A stretch of DNA of 64,000 bases from Halobacillus amylolyticus. GTDB lineage: Bacteria > Bacillota > Bacilli > Bacillales > Halobacillaceae. Positions 1 to 9,177 of this stretch are shown piece after piece. Both the position numbers and the translations under genes were made by a program. The notes under the pieces were generated by a model. That model saw only the letters and a list, made by a program, of their open reading frames with translations. It searched no databases and was not told the origin of the DNA. Where the stretch lies: the NCBI RefSeq assembly GCF_022921115.1, contig NZ_CP095075.1:434001-498000 (forward strand). Reading direction: 5' to 3'. Numbering within the stretch: position 1 is the stretch's first letter; the number at the start of each line of letters is the position of its first letter.

Positions 1-606
1 AGCTCCTGTTGGGAGGCCAGCCTCATGAAAAAGTTGGACAAGCATGTAAGCTGAAATGGGTGTTTTTTCCGCTGGTTTAAACACGACTGTATTGCCGGCC
101 GCTATCGCTGGTGCAAGTTTGTGGAGCGACAGGTTGAGCGGGAAGTTAAACGGTGTAATCGCAGCCACAACCCCCAGAGGAGTCCGTTTCGTAAACCCTA
201 GGCGATTTTCCCCTCCAACCGCAGCATCTAGAGGAATGACTTCACTATAAATATGTTTGGCTCTTTCCGATGCAAAACGGAGTACTTGAACAGCACGGTC
301 CACTTCACCTCGACTATACTTTAGCGGCTTTCCTGCCTCTTTAGCTATCGTTTCGGCAAATGATTCTTTTCGGTCCTCGAGAAGGTCCGCAGTTTTTAGT
401 AAAATGTTCGCTCGTTGATAGGCGGGCATTGTTTTCATTGTACTGTGAAAGGTATCGTAGCTTTGTTCAATCGCTTTATTTAAATCTTCGATGTTTGCTA
501 ACACAATATCAGCTATTTTTTCTTGGTTATAAGGATTATGGACAGCTAATGTTTCGCGCTGTTCCTCTTTGTATTCTTTTCCATTGATAATGGATCCAAT
601 TCTCAT
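1..606 (-). CDS. aldehyde dehydrogenase, N-terminal 202 residues (runs off window)
   Basis: First 202 codons of an NAD(P)-dependent aldehyde dehydrogenase, which oxidises an aldehyde to its acid. The C-terminal part with the catalytic Cys loop lies beyond base 1. Family marks that are visible: PFNFP at residues 152-156, whose Asn shapes the active site, and AAGNTVVFKPAE at about 169-180, whose Lys contacts the cofactor. The ATG at 606 follows a GAGGTGAT ribosome site. It starts 12 bases after the stop of the upstream ThDP enzyme, so the two are probably one operon. Aldehyde specificity cannot be told from this half; the succinate-semialdehyde/lactaldehyde/benzaldehyde-type branch is likely from the overall sequence, but this is a guess. 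Confidence 0.9.
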   Translation of the reverse strand, partial: MRIGSIINGKEYKEEQRETLAVHNPYNQEKIADIVLANIEDLNKAIEQSYDTFHSTMKTMPAYQRANILLKTADLLEDRKESFAETIAKEAGKPLKYSRGEVDRAVQVLRFASERAKHIYSEVIPLDAAVGGENRLGFTKRTPLGVVAAITPFNFPLNLSLHKLAPAIAAGNTVVFKPAEKTPISAYMLVQLFHEAGLPTGA

Positions 607-618
607 TATATCACCTCG

Positions 619-2250
619 TTAGCAGTTAATATTTTTAAGTTTCTCGGTCAATTTCATATTTTCCGCGTAATCGACAGGGCAATCGATTAAAACAGGTTTG
701 TTCATGGCTATGGCTTGTTCTAGGGCTGGTTTCAAATCTTCTGCTTTTTCCATCGCCATCGCTTCAAATCCGTAAGACTTGGCCAGTTGCACAAAATCCG
801 GGTTGCCAAAGCTAATATGGGAAGCACGTTCGAACTTTTTCAACTGATGCCATTCGATAAGCCCATAGCCGTCATCCCTCCACAGTAAAATAACAATAGG
901 AAGGTTGAGACGGACAGCTGTTTCCAGTTCTGCGCCTGTCATTTGAAAAGCTCCATCACCGCATACAGCTACGACATTACGTTCAGGAGAAGCCAGTTTA
1001 GCTCCAATCGCTCCGGGGACAGCTACACCCATAGAGGCTAATCCATTTGAGATGAGACAAGTGTCTGGTTCGGCAGTATGGTACATCCGCGCCATCCACA
1101 TCTTATGGGCCCCGACATCGGATATCGCAATATCCTCGTCTTTTAAAACAGAGCGCAGATCGGAAATGATTTTTTGTGGTTTGATTGGAAAGCCAGTATC
1201 ATGCTTGTACTCTTCTAACTCAGAAAGGATTTGATTTCTAATCGAAGCAACCCAAGTTAGGTCCCGTTCTTTATTAGGTATGATATTTATTAACTCATTT
1301 AAGTTTTCTCTAATATCTCCAACCACATTCAAAGCAACAGGATAATGGGAATCAATTTCAGCTTCTTCTGTATCGATATGCAAAATTGGAGTAGAAGCTT
1401 CTGGGTTCCAGTTTTGCGGAGGTGTTTCGGCCATATCAAATCCGATACAAATGATTAAATCCGCTTGTTTGAATCCGCACGTAATATAATCTTTTCCACT
1501 AATTCCTGCTGTCAGCAAGCTTAATTCGTTCTTCCAGGAGAGTGTCCCTTTTCCCATAAAGGAATGGACAACTGGGATTTGTTTCTTTTCTACAAGCATG
1601 CGCAAACTTTCCGTTGCTTTTCCACGTTCGATCCCATTTCCGGCGAGGATAAGCGGATAGTCTGCTTTATTAATCAGTGCAGAAGCATCCTTGAGCACTT
1701 TTTCATCAGCTTGTGGGAGCGAATGGCCGGTAACTTGAAGGGGCTCTCCATCTACCTCCATCCCCGCAATATCTTCAGGGAGATCAATATGTGTAGCGCC
1801 TTGTTTTTCCTGGCTGGCTAATTGATACGCTTTCCTAACGACCTCAGGAACGATCTCTCCCGTTTTAATTTGTACATTCCACTTGGTTACAGGTTCATAA
1901 ATGTCAACGAGGTCATAATATTGATGAGATGTTTTATGCTGACGATTCATGCCGGCCTGACCGGTAATCGCAATTAGTGGGCAATGGTCCATATTGGAGT
2001 TGGCCACACCTGTTAATAGGTTTGTCGCCCCAGGTCCTAGTGTAGCGAGACAAACCCCAGGCTTTCCTGTCAATTTTCCATACGTTCCCGCCATAAACGC
2101 AGCACTTGTTTCATGACGTGTGACAATAAATTCTATTTTAGAATCAACCAGGGCATCCATAAGATCAATGTTCTCTTCTCCAGGGACACCAAAAATGTAT
2201 TCAACACCTTCATTTTCAAGGCATTTTACAAACAGTTCTGCAACTTTCAT
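619..2250 (-). CDS. thiamine-diphosphate enzyme, acetolactate synthase large-subunit type
   Basis: A 543-residue ThDP-dependent enzyme of the acetolactate synthase/pyruvate oxidase superfamily, expected to condense two pyruvates to acetolactate or decarboxylate a related 2-oxo acid. The N-terminal domain has GVPGEEN and RHETSAAFMAG with the catalytic Glu at about residue 47. The central domain carries nucleotide-like motifs. The C-terminal domain has the ThDP-Mg motif starting GDGAFQMTGAELETA near residue 430. ATG at 2250 is preferred over GTG at 2259 because AAAGGGTG sits just before it. No small regulatory subunit or ilv gene lies beside it. The aldehyde dehydrogenase 12 bases downstream suggests a catabolic role. 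It is shorter than B. subtilis AlsS (about 570 residues), so I do not assign that symbol. Confidence 0.85.
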   Translation of the reverse strand: MKVAELFVKCLENEGVEYIFGVPGEENIDLMDALVDSKIEFIVTRHETSAAFMAGTYGKLTGKPGVCLATLGPGATNLLTGVANSNMDHCPLIAITGQAGMNRQHKTSHQYYDLVDIYEPVTKWNVQIKTGEIVPEVVRKAYQLASQEKQGATHIDLPEDIAGMEVDGEPLQVTGHSLPQADEKVLKDASALINKADYPLILAGNGIERGKATESLRMLVEKKQIPVVHSFMGKGTLSWKNELSLLTAGISGKDYITCGFKQADLIICIGFDMAETPPQNWNPEASTPILHIDTEEAEIDSHYPVALNVVGDIRENLNELINIIPNKERDLTWVASIRNQILSELEEYKHDTGFPIKPQKIISDLRSVLKDEDIAISDVGAHKMWMARMYHTAEPDTCLISNGLASMGVAVPGAIGAKLASPERNVVAVCGDGAFQMTGAELETAVRLNLPIVILLWRDDGYGLIEWHQLKKFERASHISFGNPDFVQLAKSYGFEAMAMEKAEDLKPALEQAIAMNKPVLIDCPVDYAENMKLTEKLKNINC

Positions 2251-2444
2251 TTCAAACACCCTTTACCGTTTTAATTCGTTCCCCACTATTTTGTGTAAAG
2301 TTTTGGTTCTTATTAATTTTTTGAACGACCGTTACTTAATTTTTGGTCTTTTTGCCGGATTCCATATGGACCGGACAGGGAATTAGTTACAGAGTTGTTT
2401 TCCTGATTAAATCTAGAGAACAAGATAAGAGGATTACATATGGA

Positions 2445-2857
2445 TGTAGGTTTTGTGGAAGAAACAAAGAGGATTTACCAGAAGCAAAAAGTTCCATTGA
2501 TTCAGATCCTTCAAAGGTTTTAACGGTTCAAGCGATTTAACTAGACAGGAAGATGTTGATCAACTTGTCACAAACTCCATAAACGAATTCGGATCCATCG
2601 ATGTGTTAGTTAGTGATGCCGGAATTACAGGCGGCTTTGATGACTTCGAGTCATTGGAAATTGAGGATTGGCAGGAGATTTTTGATGTAAACGTATTTGG
2701 AATGGTACGAATCACTAAAACTGTTATCCCTCATATGAGAAAATAAAAGAACGGAAGAATTATTAATATTTCTTCTGAATCTGGTGTGCAGCCAGATCCG
2801 GAAATAGCTTATTATAATGCGAGTAAGGCTGCACTAATTAACTTCTCCAGTCAGTAG
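2445..2857 (+). pseudogene. short-chain dehydrogenase/reductase remnant
   Basis: Decayed middle part of an SDR-family oxidoreductase. Frame one reads GRNKEDLPEAKSS to VLTVQA, where a one-base loss near 2536 moves the reading to the next frame: DLTRQEDVDQLV, then EFGSIDVLVSDAGITGG (normally NNAG), DVNVFGMV, and after a stop, RIINISSESGV and the active-site-like YYNASKAAL. In-frame stops are TAA at 2744 and TAG at 2855. The glycine-rich N-terminal cofactor motif and the C-terminus are absent. At least one frameshift, two stops and truncation at both ends make it non-functional. It was probably once a 3-oxoacyl-reductase-like enzyme of about 250 residues. Confidence 0.85.
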
Positions 2858-2891
2858 TTAGAGAGCCAATTCCTTGTGTACTCGAGTAATA

Positions 2892-2933
2892 AAGCATGCC
2901 ACTCATTTCTAAAGAGAGAGGAGTGGCATGCTT
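2892..2933 (-). terminator. hairpin terminator after the XRE-cupin gene
   Basis: A 13-bp perfect stem, AAGCATGCCACTC with GAGTGGCATGCTT, sits 13 bases past the stop of the minus-strand regulator and is followed on that strand by a T-rich run. Confidence 0.75.
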
Positions 2934-2945
2934 AAAAATAATGGT

Positions 2946-3515
2946 TCAATTTGAATATGTCATAACGAAATGCAAAACAGCTTCTTCCGTGCCTTTATTT
3001 AGGTAGGAATGCTTCACATCCGCCTTAAATTTTATGGAGTCATACGTATTCAATTCGTAGCCTGTCCCCTCAATGACCACCGTAGCACGTCCATCCATTA
3101 CCGTGACATATTCAACAACACCCTGCTGGTGGGCACCTGGTGAGTACTCACTGCCGGCTTTTAAAAATGCCCTGTGAATTTCAACGGGTCCGTACACTTT
3201 TTCATCAAACATTGGCTCGAGTAAACATGCTTCGTTGTGACTTAAAACTTTGTTACCAGAATGGTTACGAGAAATTACAATCTCACGCGATTCGTTTAAT
3301 AAAGAAGAGATGGGCATGGATAAAGCATTAGCTATTTTCCAAATGATTGATAAAGAGGGGTTAGCTTCTCCCCGTTCAATGTTGCCAAGGGTGAGCTTGC
3401 TTACACTTGAAAGATCAGCTAGTTCCTGTAAACTCAAACCTTTATCATTACGTACTTTTCTCAGTGTGGATCCCATTTGCTGGGACAGTTTTTTTACATC
3501 ATTTATTGAACTCAA
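2946..3515 (-). CDS. XRE-family transcriptional regulator with C-terminal cupin domain
   Basis: A 189-residue DNA-binding regulator. The N-terminal helix-turn-helix covers about residues 15-70 (LRKVRNDKGLSLQELADLS, then NIERGEANPSLSIIWKIA). A cupin sensor follows at about 110-185, with GAHQQGVVEYVTVMDGRA and the closing HSYLNKG. The start is TTG at 3515, about ten bases after AGGAGGG. It is divergent from an exporter gene at 3623. A long AT palindrome lies between them (3573-3607), so it probably controls the exporter and perhaps itself; that link is inferred from layout. The cupin ligand is unknown. Confidence 0.88.
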   Translation of the reverse strand: MSSINDVKKLSQQMGSTLRKVRNDKGLSLQELADLSSVSKLTLGNIERGEANPSLSIIWKIANALSMPISSLLNESREIVISRNHSGNKVLSHNEACLLEPMFDEKVYGPVEIHRAFLKAGSEYSPGAHQQGVVEYVTVMDGRATVVIEGTGYELNTYDSIKFKADVKHSYLNKGTEEAVLHFVMTYSN

Positions 3516-3572
3516 GAAGAAAAGACCCTCCTTACATATTAGGTTAGGAATAAATGTATGGTAATGCTATGG

Positions 3573-3607
3573 TATAATATAATTTATATTTAATAAATTA
3601 TATTATA
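3573..3607. promoter_or_regulatory. 35-bp AT palindrome over the exporter promoter, probable operator
   Basis: Perfect 15-bp inverted arms (TATAATATAATTTAT at 3573-3587 and its complement at 3593-3607) around a 5-base centre. The left arm contains TATAAT preceded by TG at a one-base gap, an extended -10 element for the plus-strand exporter. A dimeric regulator bound here would block RNA polymerase. A transcript hairpin next to the GAGGTGG ribosome site is an alternative role. Confidence 0.55.
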
Positions 3608-3622
3608 TGAGGTGGTGTTTCC

Positions 3623-4597
3623 ATGAAAGACATCATGATTGGAATAATGGCATCTGCTTTCTTTGCAGTGACCTTTATTTTAAATCGTTCCATGGAGGTT
3701 GCTGGAGGTAGTTGGCTTTGGTCGTCGTCATTACGGTTTTTCTCTATGTTACCACTCTTATTTCTTCTCGTGTTGTTTAGAAAAAACGTTAAGTCTTTAT
3801 GGGCTGAAATCTTAAGAAATCCCATTCATTGGGCCCTATGGAGTTTCGTCGGGTTCGTCATGTTTTATGCCCCGCTAACTTACTCTGCCTCTTATGGGCC
3901 TGGTTGGCTAATTGCCGGGACATGGCAGCTTACAATTGTGGCTGGAACATTAGTAAGTGTATTTTTCTACGAAACGGTTCAAAAGGATAATGGTCCAACT
4001 AAAGTTCGTAAAAGAATACCTCTTACATCTTTAATGGTGTCTATGTTCATTCTCGTCGGTATTGTCATCATTCAAATTCCAAACGCTCAATCCTTATCTG
4101 GTAAAGAGATTCTCCTAGGAATAGGCCCAGTTTTGGTTGCTGCCTTTGCCTTCCCCTTAGGGAACCGAAAAATGATGGAAGTATGTGATGGCCGTATTGA
4201 TACTTTTCAACGAGTGTTAGGAATGACCATTGTGAGTATACCGTTTTGGATGATTATTTCATTGATAGGTTTTATTAAAGTTGGTCTTCCTGCAACTAGT
4301 CAAGTAACACAATCAATTATAGTTGGAGTTTCCTCTGGAGTCATTGCAACGACCTTATTATTCTTTGCAACAAACAACGTACGCCACCATCAGGGAAAGC
4401 TGGCTGCTGTTGAAGCAACTCAATCGATGCAAGTCCTTTTTGTTATTATAGGGGAGATGATAATCTTATCCATACCCGCTCCTGGCAGTGTGGAAATATT
4501 CGGAATTGTGATCATCATCATAGGTATGGCTCTACACAGTTATATGACTTATAGGTTTAATAAAATCAGCAGGAATACCACAGTAAAAGCATCTTAA
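3623..4597 (+). CDS. multidrug resistance efflux transporter family protein (DMT superfamily)
   Basis: A 324-residue membrane protein with about ten hydrophobic segments, of the long EmrE-like branch of the drug/metabolite transporter superfamily. It starts with a helix containing ASAFFAVTFILNRSMEVAGGSW, and LTYSASYGPGWLIAGTWQLT is typical of this branch. It probably exports a small hydrophobic or amphipathic compound; the substrate cannot be read from sequence. The ATG follows GAGGTGGTG. It is divergently transcribed from the XRE-cupin regulator, a common pairing for inducible exporters, and is closed by a terminator at 4640. Confidence 0.85.
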   Translation: MKDIMIGIMASAFFAVTFILNRSMEVAGGSWLWSSSLRFFSMLPLLFLLVLFRKNVKSLWAEILRNPIHWALWSFVGFVMFYAPLTYSASYGPGWLIAGTWQLTIVAGTLVSVFFYETVQKDNGPTKVRKRIPLTSLMVSMFILVGIVIIQIPNAQSLSGKEILLGIGPVLVAAFAFPLGNRKMMEVCDGRIDTFQRVLGMTIVSIPFWMIISLIGFIKVGLPATSQVTQSIIVGVSSGVIATTLLFFATNNVRHHQGKLAAVEATQSMQVLFVIIGEMIILSIPAPGSVEIFGIVIIIIGMALHSYMTYRFNKISRNTTVKAS

Positions 4598-4639
4598 GTA
4601 TAGCTTCAATAAATGCTTTTTGTTTCCCCATTCCTAAAA

Positions 4640-4668
4640 AAGAAGCATGCAAACTATGCATGCTTCTT
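4640..4668. terminator. bidirectional terminator between convergent membrane protein genes
   Basis: 12-bp perfect stem AAGAAGCATGCA with TGCATGCTTCTT and a 5-base loop, lying between the convergent exporter and yczE-like genes with A and T flanks on both sides. Confidence 0.75.
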
Positions 4669-5292
4669 CGTATATTTAACTTGTTTTGAGAGAAATTGAT
4701 CAACCTGAGAAACATGTGGCATAAATAAATGGATGAGGGTCCCGCTAATAAAGGTGATCAGAACAGTACCAATCCCAATAGGGCCACTAAATATAGCTGC
4801 AAGGATAACGAGAACAATACTAATAACAGCTCTTGATACCGATACATTCCATCCCGTTAGTCTTTTTAAGACTAACATGGAACGGTCAAAAGGATTTGGA
4901 GCAAAATCAGCTTGTAAATTAATCGCAATACCTAGAGCGCTGGCTACTATTCCCAAACCTAAGCAAATAGTTTGAGTAAGCATGGATTCGGGTGTAGCCC
5001 AATCTCCAATGGCAAAAAGCCAGGCATCAATGGAAAAACCAGTTAGTAGTGACGTTATGACCGCAAAATATTCGGGACGACGTCGTTCGGCGAATGCATT
5101 ACAAAGGATCATCGTCATTCCTACGATGATCTCCCAACTGCCAATAGTTAAGCCAAATGTCCGAAATAATCCAACTAGCAGGGCATCAAAAGGAGAAGTA
5201 CCTAACTTTGATTGGATTGTTAGTGCAATACCGAATGTTAAAATAATGATTCCAAAAAAGTAAAACATTATTCTCCGTACTGTATTGTGCAT
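4654..5292 (-). CDS. YczE/YitT-type integral membrane protein
   Basis: A 212-residue protein with about five membrane helices. The opening segment ILTFGIALTIQSKLGTSPFDAL is the hallmark of the YczE/YyaS group (COG2364), and NLQADFAPNPFDRSMLVLKRLTG repeats the same P-F-D theme in the second half, suggesting internal duplication. The biochemical role of the family is not established; in B. subtilis yczE lies near the surfactin locus and influences lipopeptide output. ATG at 5292 follows GAGGAGGAG. It faces the exporter gene across a shared terminator and has no co-directional partner. Confidence 0.75.
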   Translation of the reverse strand: MHNTVRRIMFYFFGIIILTFGIALTIQSKLGTSPFDALLVGLFRTFGLTIGSWEIIVGMTMILCNAFAERRRPEYFAVITSLLTGFSIDAWLFAIGDWATPESMLTQTICLGLGIVASALGIAINLQADFAPNPFDRSMLVLKRLTGWNVSVSRAVISIVLVILAAIFSGPIGIGTVLITFISGTLIHLFMPHVSQVDQFLSKQVKYTKKHA

Positions 5293-5401
5293 ACTGAACT
5301 CCTCCTCTTCCGTGCATACGCATTTTTCTTCTCAGAATAAAATTAAAACAAAAAACATCACACTTTAGCAAGGTTTGTGCTTATAAGTTTCTTAATCACT
5401 T

Positions 5402-6545
5402 TTAGTCTAAGTTGTGAACCAGGGTATCCGAATTTTGATCAAAGTTAGTTGTTTGCTTTGTTATGCTCTTTTGATGTGTAGAGGTTTCAAAGCTGGCTCT
5501 CCCGTGATAACTGCCATTCCACTTTCCCCAACTCCGCCAAAGGGAAGATGGGGGATAGAATATGATAAAGCGTATCGTTTTCTCCAAAATAATATAAGGC
5601 AAGCGGTTTGGGATGCCTGTTTACCTGTTCAATCACTTCAGCAAGCGTATTGAAGGTCAAAATAGGCAGGAGCGGGTCAAAAGCTTCATCCCACATAATC
5701 GTATCATTCCAACTTACTTGATCCATGATCGTTGGTTCAATACGTCGTTTTTCTTTGTTATATCCCCGCCAGATACAAGGCGGCCCTCGTTCAAATAGCT
5801 AAGAACTCGATCAAACTGAGCACGATTTACAATTTTTACGTACTCAGCATTCACTAATGGGTCTAGACCAAAAATTACTGGATATACTTTTGGAGCTTTT
5901 TCACGAACTTGGCTTTTACATCATGATGAACGATAGCTGGACTTTTCCCACCTCGTTCAAATGTAACGGGGATCAAGCGTTTGCGTTTGCTTGCTTTTTC
6001 CACAATTATTTTTCCTACCGACACGCTGCCTGTAAAGAAAATATAATCAACAGGCTGATCAAGCAGCTCTCGTGTTACCTTCTGTTCACCTTCAACAACG
6101 ACAAAGAAGTGGTCAGGAAAGTATTGATCAACCATTTTCTTAATAGCCCATGACACGGTCGGCGTGTGTTCAGAAGGTTTCAAGATGACTGTATTACCTG
6201 CAGCCATCGCACCAATCACTGGTGCGATAGCAAGCTGGACAGGATAGTTCCATGGTGCAATGACAAGCGCCGTACCATACGTTCCTTAAAGATATAGTTT
6301 TTCGATCCTTTATGGGTGAGATGGGCTTTTACTTTTGAGTGCCATCCATCTTTTTATATGTTTTAGATAATTATTGATTTCACTTGTTAAAAAGGCAATT
6401 TCGGCTGTATAGGCTTCCTATTAAAATTCAGTTAAATCGAATCTTAAAGCATTGAGGAGGCTGTTCAAACGTTGTCACCATTTTCTAAGCTTTATTAATT
6501 GTTCTTTGCGAAAAGCATCTTATATGCCCTTCGTTGAACCATTGT
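5402..6545 (-). pseudogene. aldehyde dehydrogenase (YwdH-type) with frameshifts and deleted active site
   Basis: Remains of a class-3-like aldehyde dehydrogenase, readable in pieces on the minus strand. They run from ALRFDLTEF and AEIAFLTSEINNYLKHIKRWM (about 6460-6330), through [17 protein letters not shown] and [18 protein letters not shown] (6270-6165) and the cofactor segment [10 protein letters not shown], to PLVNAEYVKIVNRAQFDRVL (about 5850) and PLLPILTFNTLAEVIEQVN (about 5660). There are several in-frame stops and frame changes. The stretch that should hold the catalytic Cys (NAGQTC region, about 30 residues) is missing: SPAIVH jumps directly to [11 protein letters not shown]. The product cannot be an active dehydrogenase. 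Confidence 0.88.
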
Positions 6546-6582
6546 TTTTGCTGACTTACAAGTAAGTTCATTGATTGCCCTC

Positions 6583-7509
6583 TTAATCGACTCGCTTTAC
6601 TTTGTGTTGGTAAAAATCAGAAGCAATCGTTGTATTTTTAAAAATTGCTCTCGCCTCTTGTTCGAGTTGTTTAATCGCCGGCCCGTGATACCTTGACGAT
6701 AAATGATTCAAAATCAACTCGCCGACCTCTGCTTCTTTAGCAAGGGTCGCCGCTTGCTTAACGGTCGAATGGAAATAATCATAGGCCATCGTTTCTTCAT
6801 CACTTGCAAACGTTGCTTCATGGACAAGAATATCAATACCATGAAGTTGTTCTATTAATTCAGGTATGTATCTGGTATCACCTAAAATAGCAATTTTTCT
6901 CCCTTTTTTTGGTGGTCCTAGAACTTCTTTACGGGTAACGACTCGACCATCTGTCAAAGTAGTCGTTTCATTTTCTTTAATTTGCTGATAGATAGGACCA
7001 GGGCTTACCCCGAGTTCTTTGAGCTTATGTGGCAATAACTCGCCAAGCTTGTCTTTTTCCTTAATGATGTACCCATAGCTTTCTAATCCGTGCTTAAGTT
7101 TTATCGCATGAACTGTAAACTTCTCATCTTCAAAAAGCATGCCTTCAGTTATTTCTTCGATATGCAAAGGGTAGCGTAAACGAGTACCGCTTATTTTTAA
7201 ACTAACATCCACATATTCTTTTAAACCTTTTGGTCCGTAAACGGTAACTGGCGTTTCTCCACCTTGAAAAGAACGACTGCTTAATAACCCTGGAAGTCCA
7301 TATAGATGGTCACCGTGTAAATGGGTAATAAAAATCGTTTCAATACGGCGTGGCCGGATTGTTGTATTTAAAATTTGATGTTGTGTCGCTTCTCCACAAT
7401 CAAATACCCATGTCGTTCCACGCTCTTCAAGCATCCGAAGGACAAGGGAGGAGACATTGCGTTCTTTTGAGGGAACACCTGACCCTGTTCCTAGAAAAAA
7501 CAATTCCAT
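6583..7509 (-). CDS. rnz: ribonuclease Z (tRNA 3' processing endonuclease)
   Basis: RNase Z removes the 3' trailer from tRNA precursors that lack an encoded CCA. The 308-residue length matches B. subtilis Rnz (yqjK, 307). The metallo-beta-lactamase core shows LGTGSGVPS at the N-terminus, the zinc motif [13 protein letters not shown] near residue 63, LGDTRY in the middle and [14 protein letters not shown] and NHLSSRY in the C-terminal third. The ATG at 7509 is chosen over 7518 because AAGGAGGT lies nine bases before it. In B. subtilis it sits beside yqjM and yqjN as here, but yqjL, usually between them, is absent. Confidence 0.96.
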   Translation of the reverse strand: MELFFLGTGSGVPSKERNVSSLVLRMLEERGTTWVFDCGEATQHQILNTTIRPRRIETIFITHLHGDHLYGLPGLLSSRSFQGGETPVTVYGPKGLKEYVDVSLKISGTRLRYPLHIEEITEGMLFEDEKFTVHAIKLKHGLESYGYIIKEKDKLGELLPHKLKELGVSPGPIYQQIKENETTTLTDGRVVTRKEVLGPPKKGRKIAILGDTRYIPELIEQLHGIDILVHEATFASDEETMAYDYFHSTVKQAATLAKEAEVGELILNHLSSRYHGPAIKQLEQEARAIFKNTTIASDFYQHKVKRVD

Positions 7510-7587
7510 TATATGCAACCTCCTTCTTCCTTATTATACCACCTGATTTAGATTTGTGACACAACAGAGACTTACGTGAATTATAAA

Positions 7588-7637
7588 AAAAGCCGAGGAC
7601 CACATATTAGTGGGTCGCATCGACTTTAGGAATGGAA
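7588..7637 (-). terminator. terminator after namA
   Basis: On the minus strand a stem formed by AAGTCGATGCGACCCAC and GTGGTCCTCGGCTT, with a small internal bulge, is followed by a run of seven T. It lies about 40-85 bases after the namA stop. Confidence 0.55.
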
Positions 7638-7673
7638 AAGGGTAAACCTTATCTACCTATTCTCAATAATTCA

Positions 7674-8690
7674 TTACCAGGCCCTTGTGTACTGTACAGG
7701 TCCTTCTAAGTCATAACCAAGTTCATCAGCTACTTGTTTTGGCCAATAGGGGTTTCTTAATAGGGCACGGGCAAGAAAGATTAAGTCAGCACGATCATTT
7801 TGCAAAATTTCCTCAGCATGATTGCCAGAAGTAATCAGACCGACAGCACCTGTCGCAATATCTGCTCCCTCTTTAATCTGTTGAGCATAATTAACCTGAT
7901 AACCAGGGTAAGGTTCAATAGAGGCAGGCACAACCCCGCCTGAGCTTACATCAACAAGGTCAACTCCTTGTTGCTTCATTTGTTTAGCAAAATAAGTGAG
8001 GTCTTCTATTGTATTCCCGCCTTCATAATATTCGTTGCCGGAAATTCGCACGAGAATGGCACCGTCCCATACTTCTTTTACAGACGCAAGCACTTCTTTG
8101 AGGAAGCGATAACGATTTTTGCGGGTACCACCATAGTGATCCTCCCGATGATTTGAAAGAGGGGAAAGAAATTGGTTAATTAAATAACCGTGAGCCCCGT
8201 GTAGTTCGATCAAATCAAAACCAGCCCATTTAGCACGGATAGCCGCTTTTTGAAAGGCATCGACTGTTTCCTTAATATCAGTAGTAGTCATTTCTTGGGG
8301 TTCCTTGAGTGAATCATTAAAGGGAATCGGGCTTGGCGCAAAGATAGGATCACGTAAATTAGCTTTTCTTCCTGCGTGGGCCAATTGAATACCTACCTTT
8401 GCCTCGTGACGGTGAACAGCATCTGTGATCGATTTTAAACCTTCAATATGGTCGTCACTCCAGATGCCGAGATCCTGATGTGAGATTCTGCCTTCAGGAT
8501 GAACAGCTGTTGCTTCAGTCATAACCAAGCCGACTTGACCCGCCGCCCGACTCTCATAATGGGTGAGATGGAAAGGTTCAACTTGTCCATCTTCATTAAA
8601 GCAAGAATACATGCACATTGGGGACATGACAATTCTATTTTTTAGTGGCACATTTTGAATAGTGTAAGGTGAAAATAACTTAGGTTGCAT
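7674..8690 (-). CDS. namA: NADPH dehydrogenase NamA (old yellow enzyme family)
   Basis: FMN-containing ene-reductase that uses NADPH to reduce activated C=C bonds of enones, nitro-compounds and similar electrophiles; in Bacillus (YqjM) it is linked to oxidative and electrophile stress. The 338-residue length equals YqjM. Conserved stretches include [10 protein letters not shown] near residue 22 (flavin-modulating Cys), QLAHAGRKA near 100, the substrate-binding [14 protein letters not shown] near 165 and [15 protein letters not shown] near 305. The ATG follows AGGAGGAAG. It is a single gene with its own terminator; no OhrR- or YodB-like regulator site was recognised. Confidence 0.95.
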   Translation of the reverse strand: MQPKLFSPYTIQNVPLKNRIVMSPMCMYSCFNEDGQVEPFHLTHYESRAAGQVGLVMTEATAVHPEGRISHQDLGIWSDDHIEGLKSITDAVHRHEAKVGIQLAHAGRKANLRDPIFAPSPIPFNDSLKEPQEMTTTDIKETVDAFQKAAIRAKWAGFDLIELHGAHGYLINQFLSPLSNHREDHYGGTRKNRYRFLKEVLASVKEVWDGAILVRISGNEYYEGGNTIEDLTYFAKQMKQQGVDLVDVSSGGVVPASIEPYPGYQVNYAQQIKEGADIATGAVGLITSGNHAEEILQNDRADLIFLARALLRNPYWPKQVADELGYDLEGPVQYTRAW

Positions 8691-9177
8691 TTTGTTCTTC
8701 CTCCTTTTTTGGCTCCATTACCCTTAAACAACGGCCACAGTAGCATTTGGTACTGACGCGAATCCCATGTAAGTAGGTGTGCTGTTTTTGCTAACTAACA
8801 CGGTTGTTTCTAGGATCAGGCATAAGAATTAGCATGTGGAATCATTGTAGTTAAAGCCTATAACTAAAATAACAAAAGGATGGTGACCAAACTAGTCATT
8901 TGAACTAAGGTGATCCAATAATGTGAAAAAGGGAAGAACTGTTAAATGGTGAGACCTGTCATGGTAAATACAGCATTAAAATTGATTATCACGACTAGAA
9001 AAGGTATTTTTTCTGAAAGATCTCTCCCATTTGGATTCCTATTCAAATGAACCCCGATGTACATGCAGGTGTAATATGGAAGGATTATCTCTCTTTTTAT
9101 AAAGGTCATAGTCTTAGCCGAAAAATTAAATTAAACATCCAAGTAGGGGGTGGGGCAGTACATACATACGAGGGTCG
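8691..9177. other. gene-poor gap between namA and the glycerophosphodiesterase gene
   Basis: About 490 bases without a convincing gene. A plus-strand stretch near 9046-9115 translates to a protein-like peptide (NPDVHAGVIWKDYLSFYKG) but has no start context, no homologue I recognise and stops upstream. It may be a gene remnant. No clear promoter or terminator was found. Confidence 0.4.

Noticed and set aside
56..250. Plus-strand open frame of 64 codons
   Set aside because: It is antisense to the aldehyde dehydrogenase, whose minus-strand frame has clear family motifs and a ribosome site.
9046..9177. Protein-like peptide NPDVHAGVIWKDYLSFYKG in the gap before the phosphodiesterase gene
   Set aside because: No start context, stops close upstream and no family I recognise; too little to call a gene remnant.
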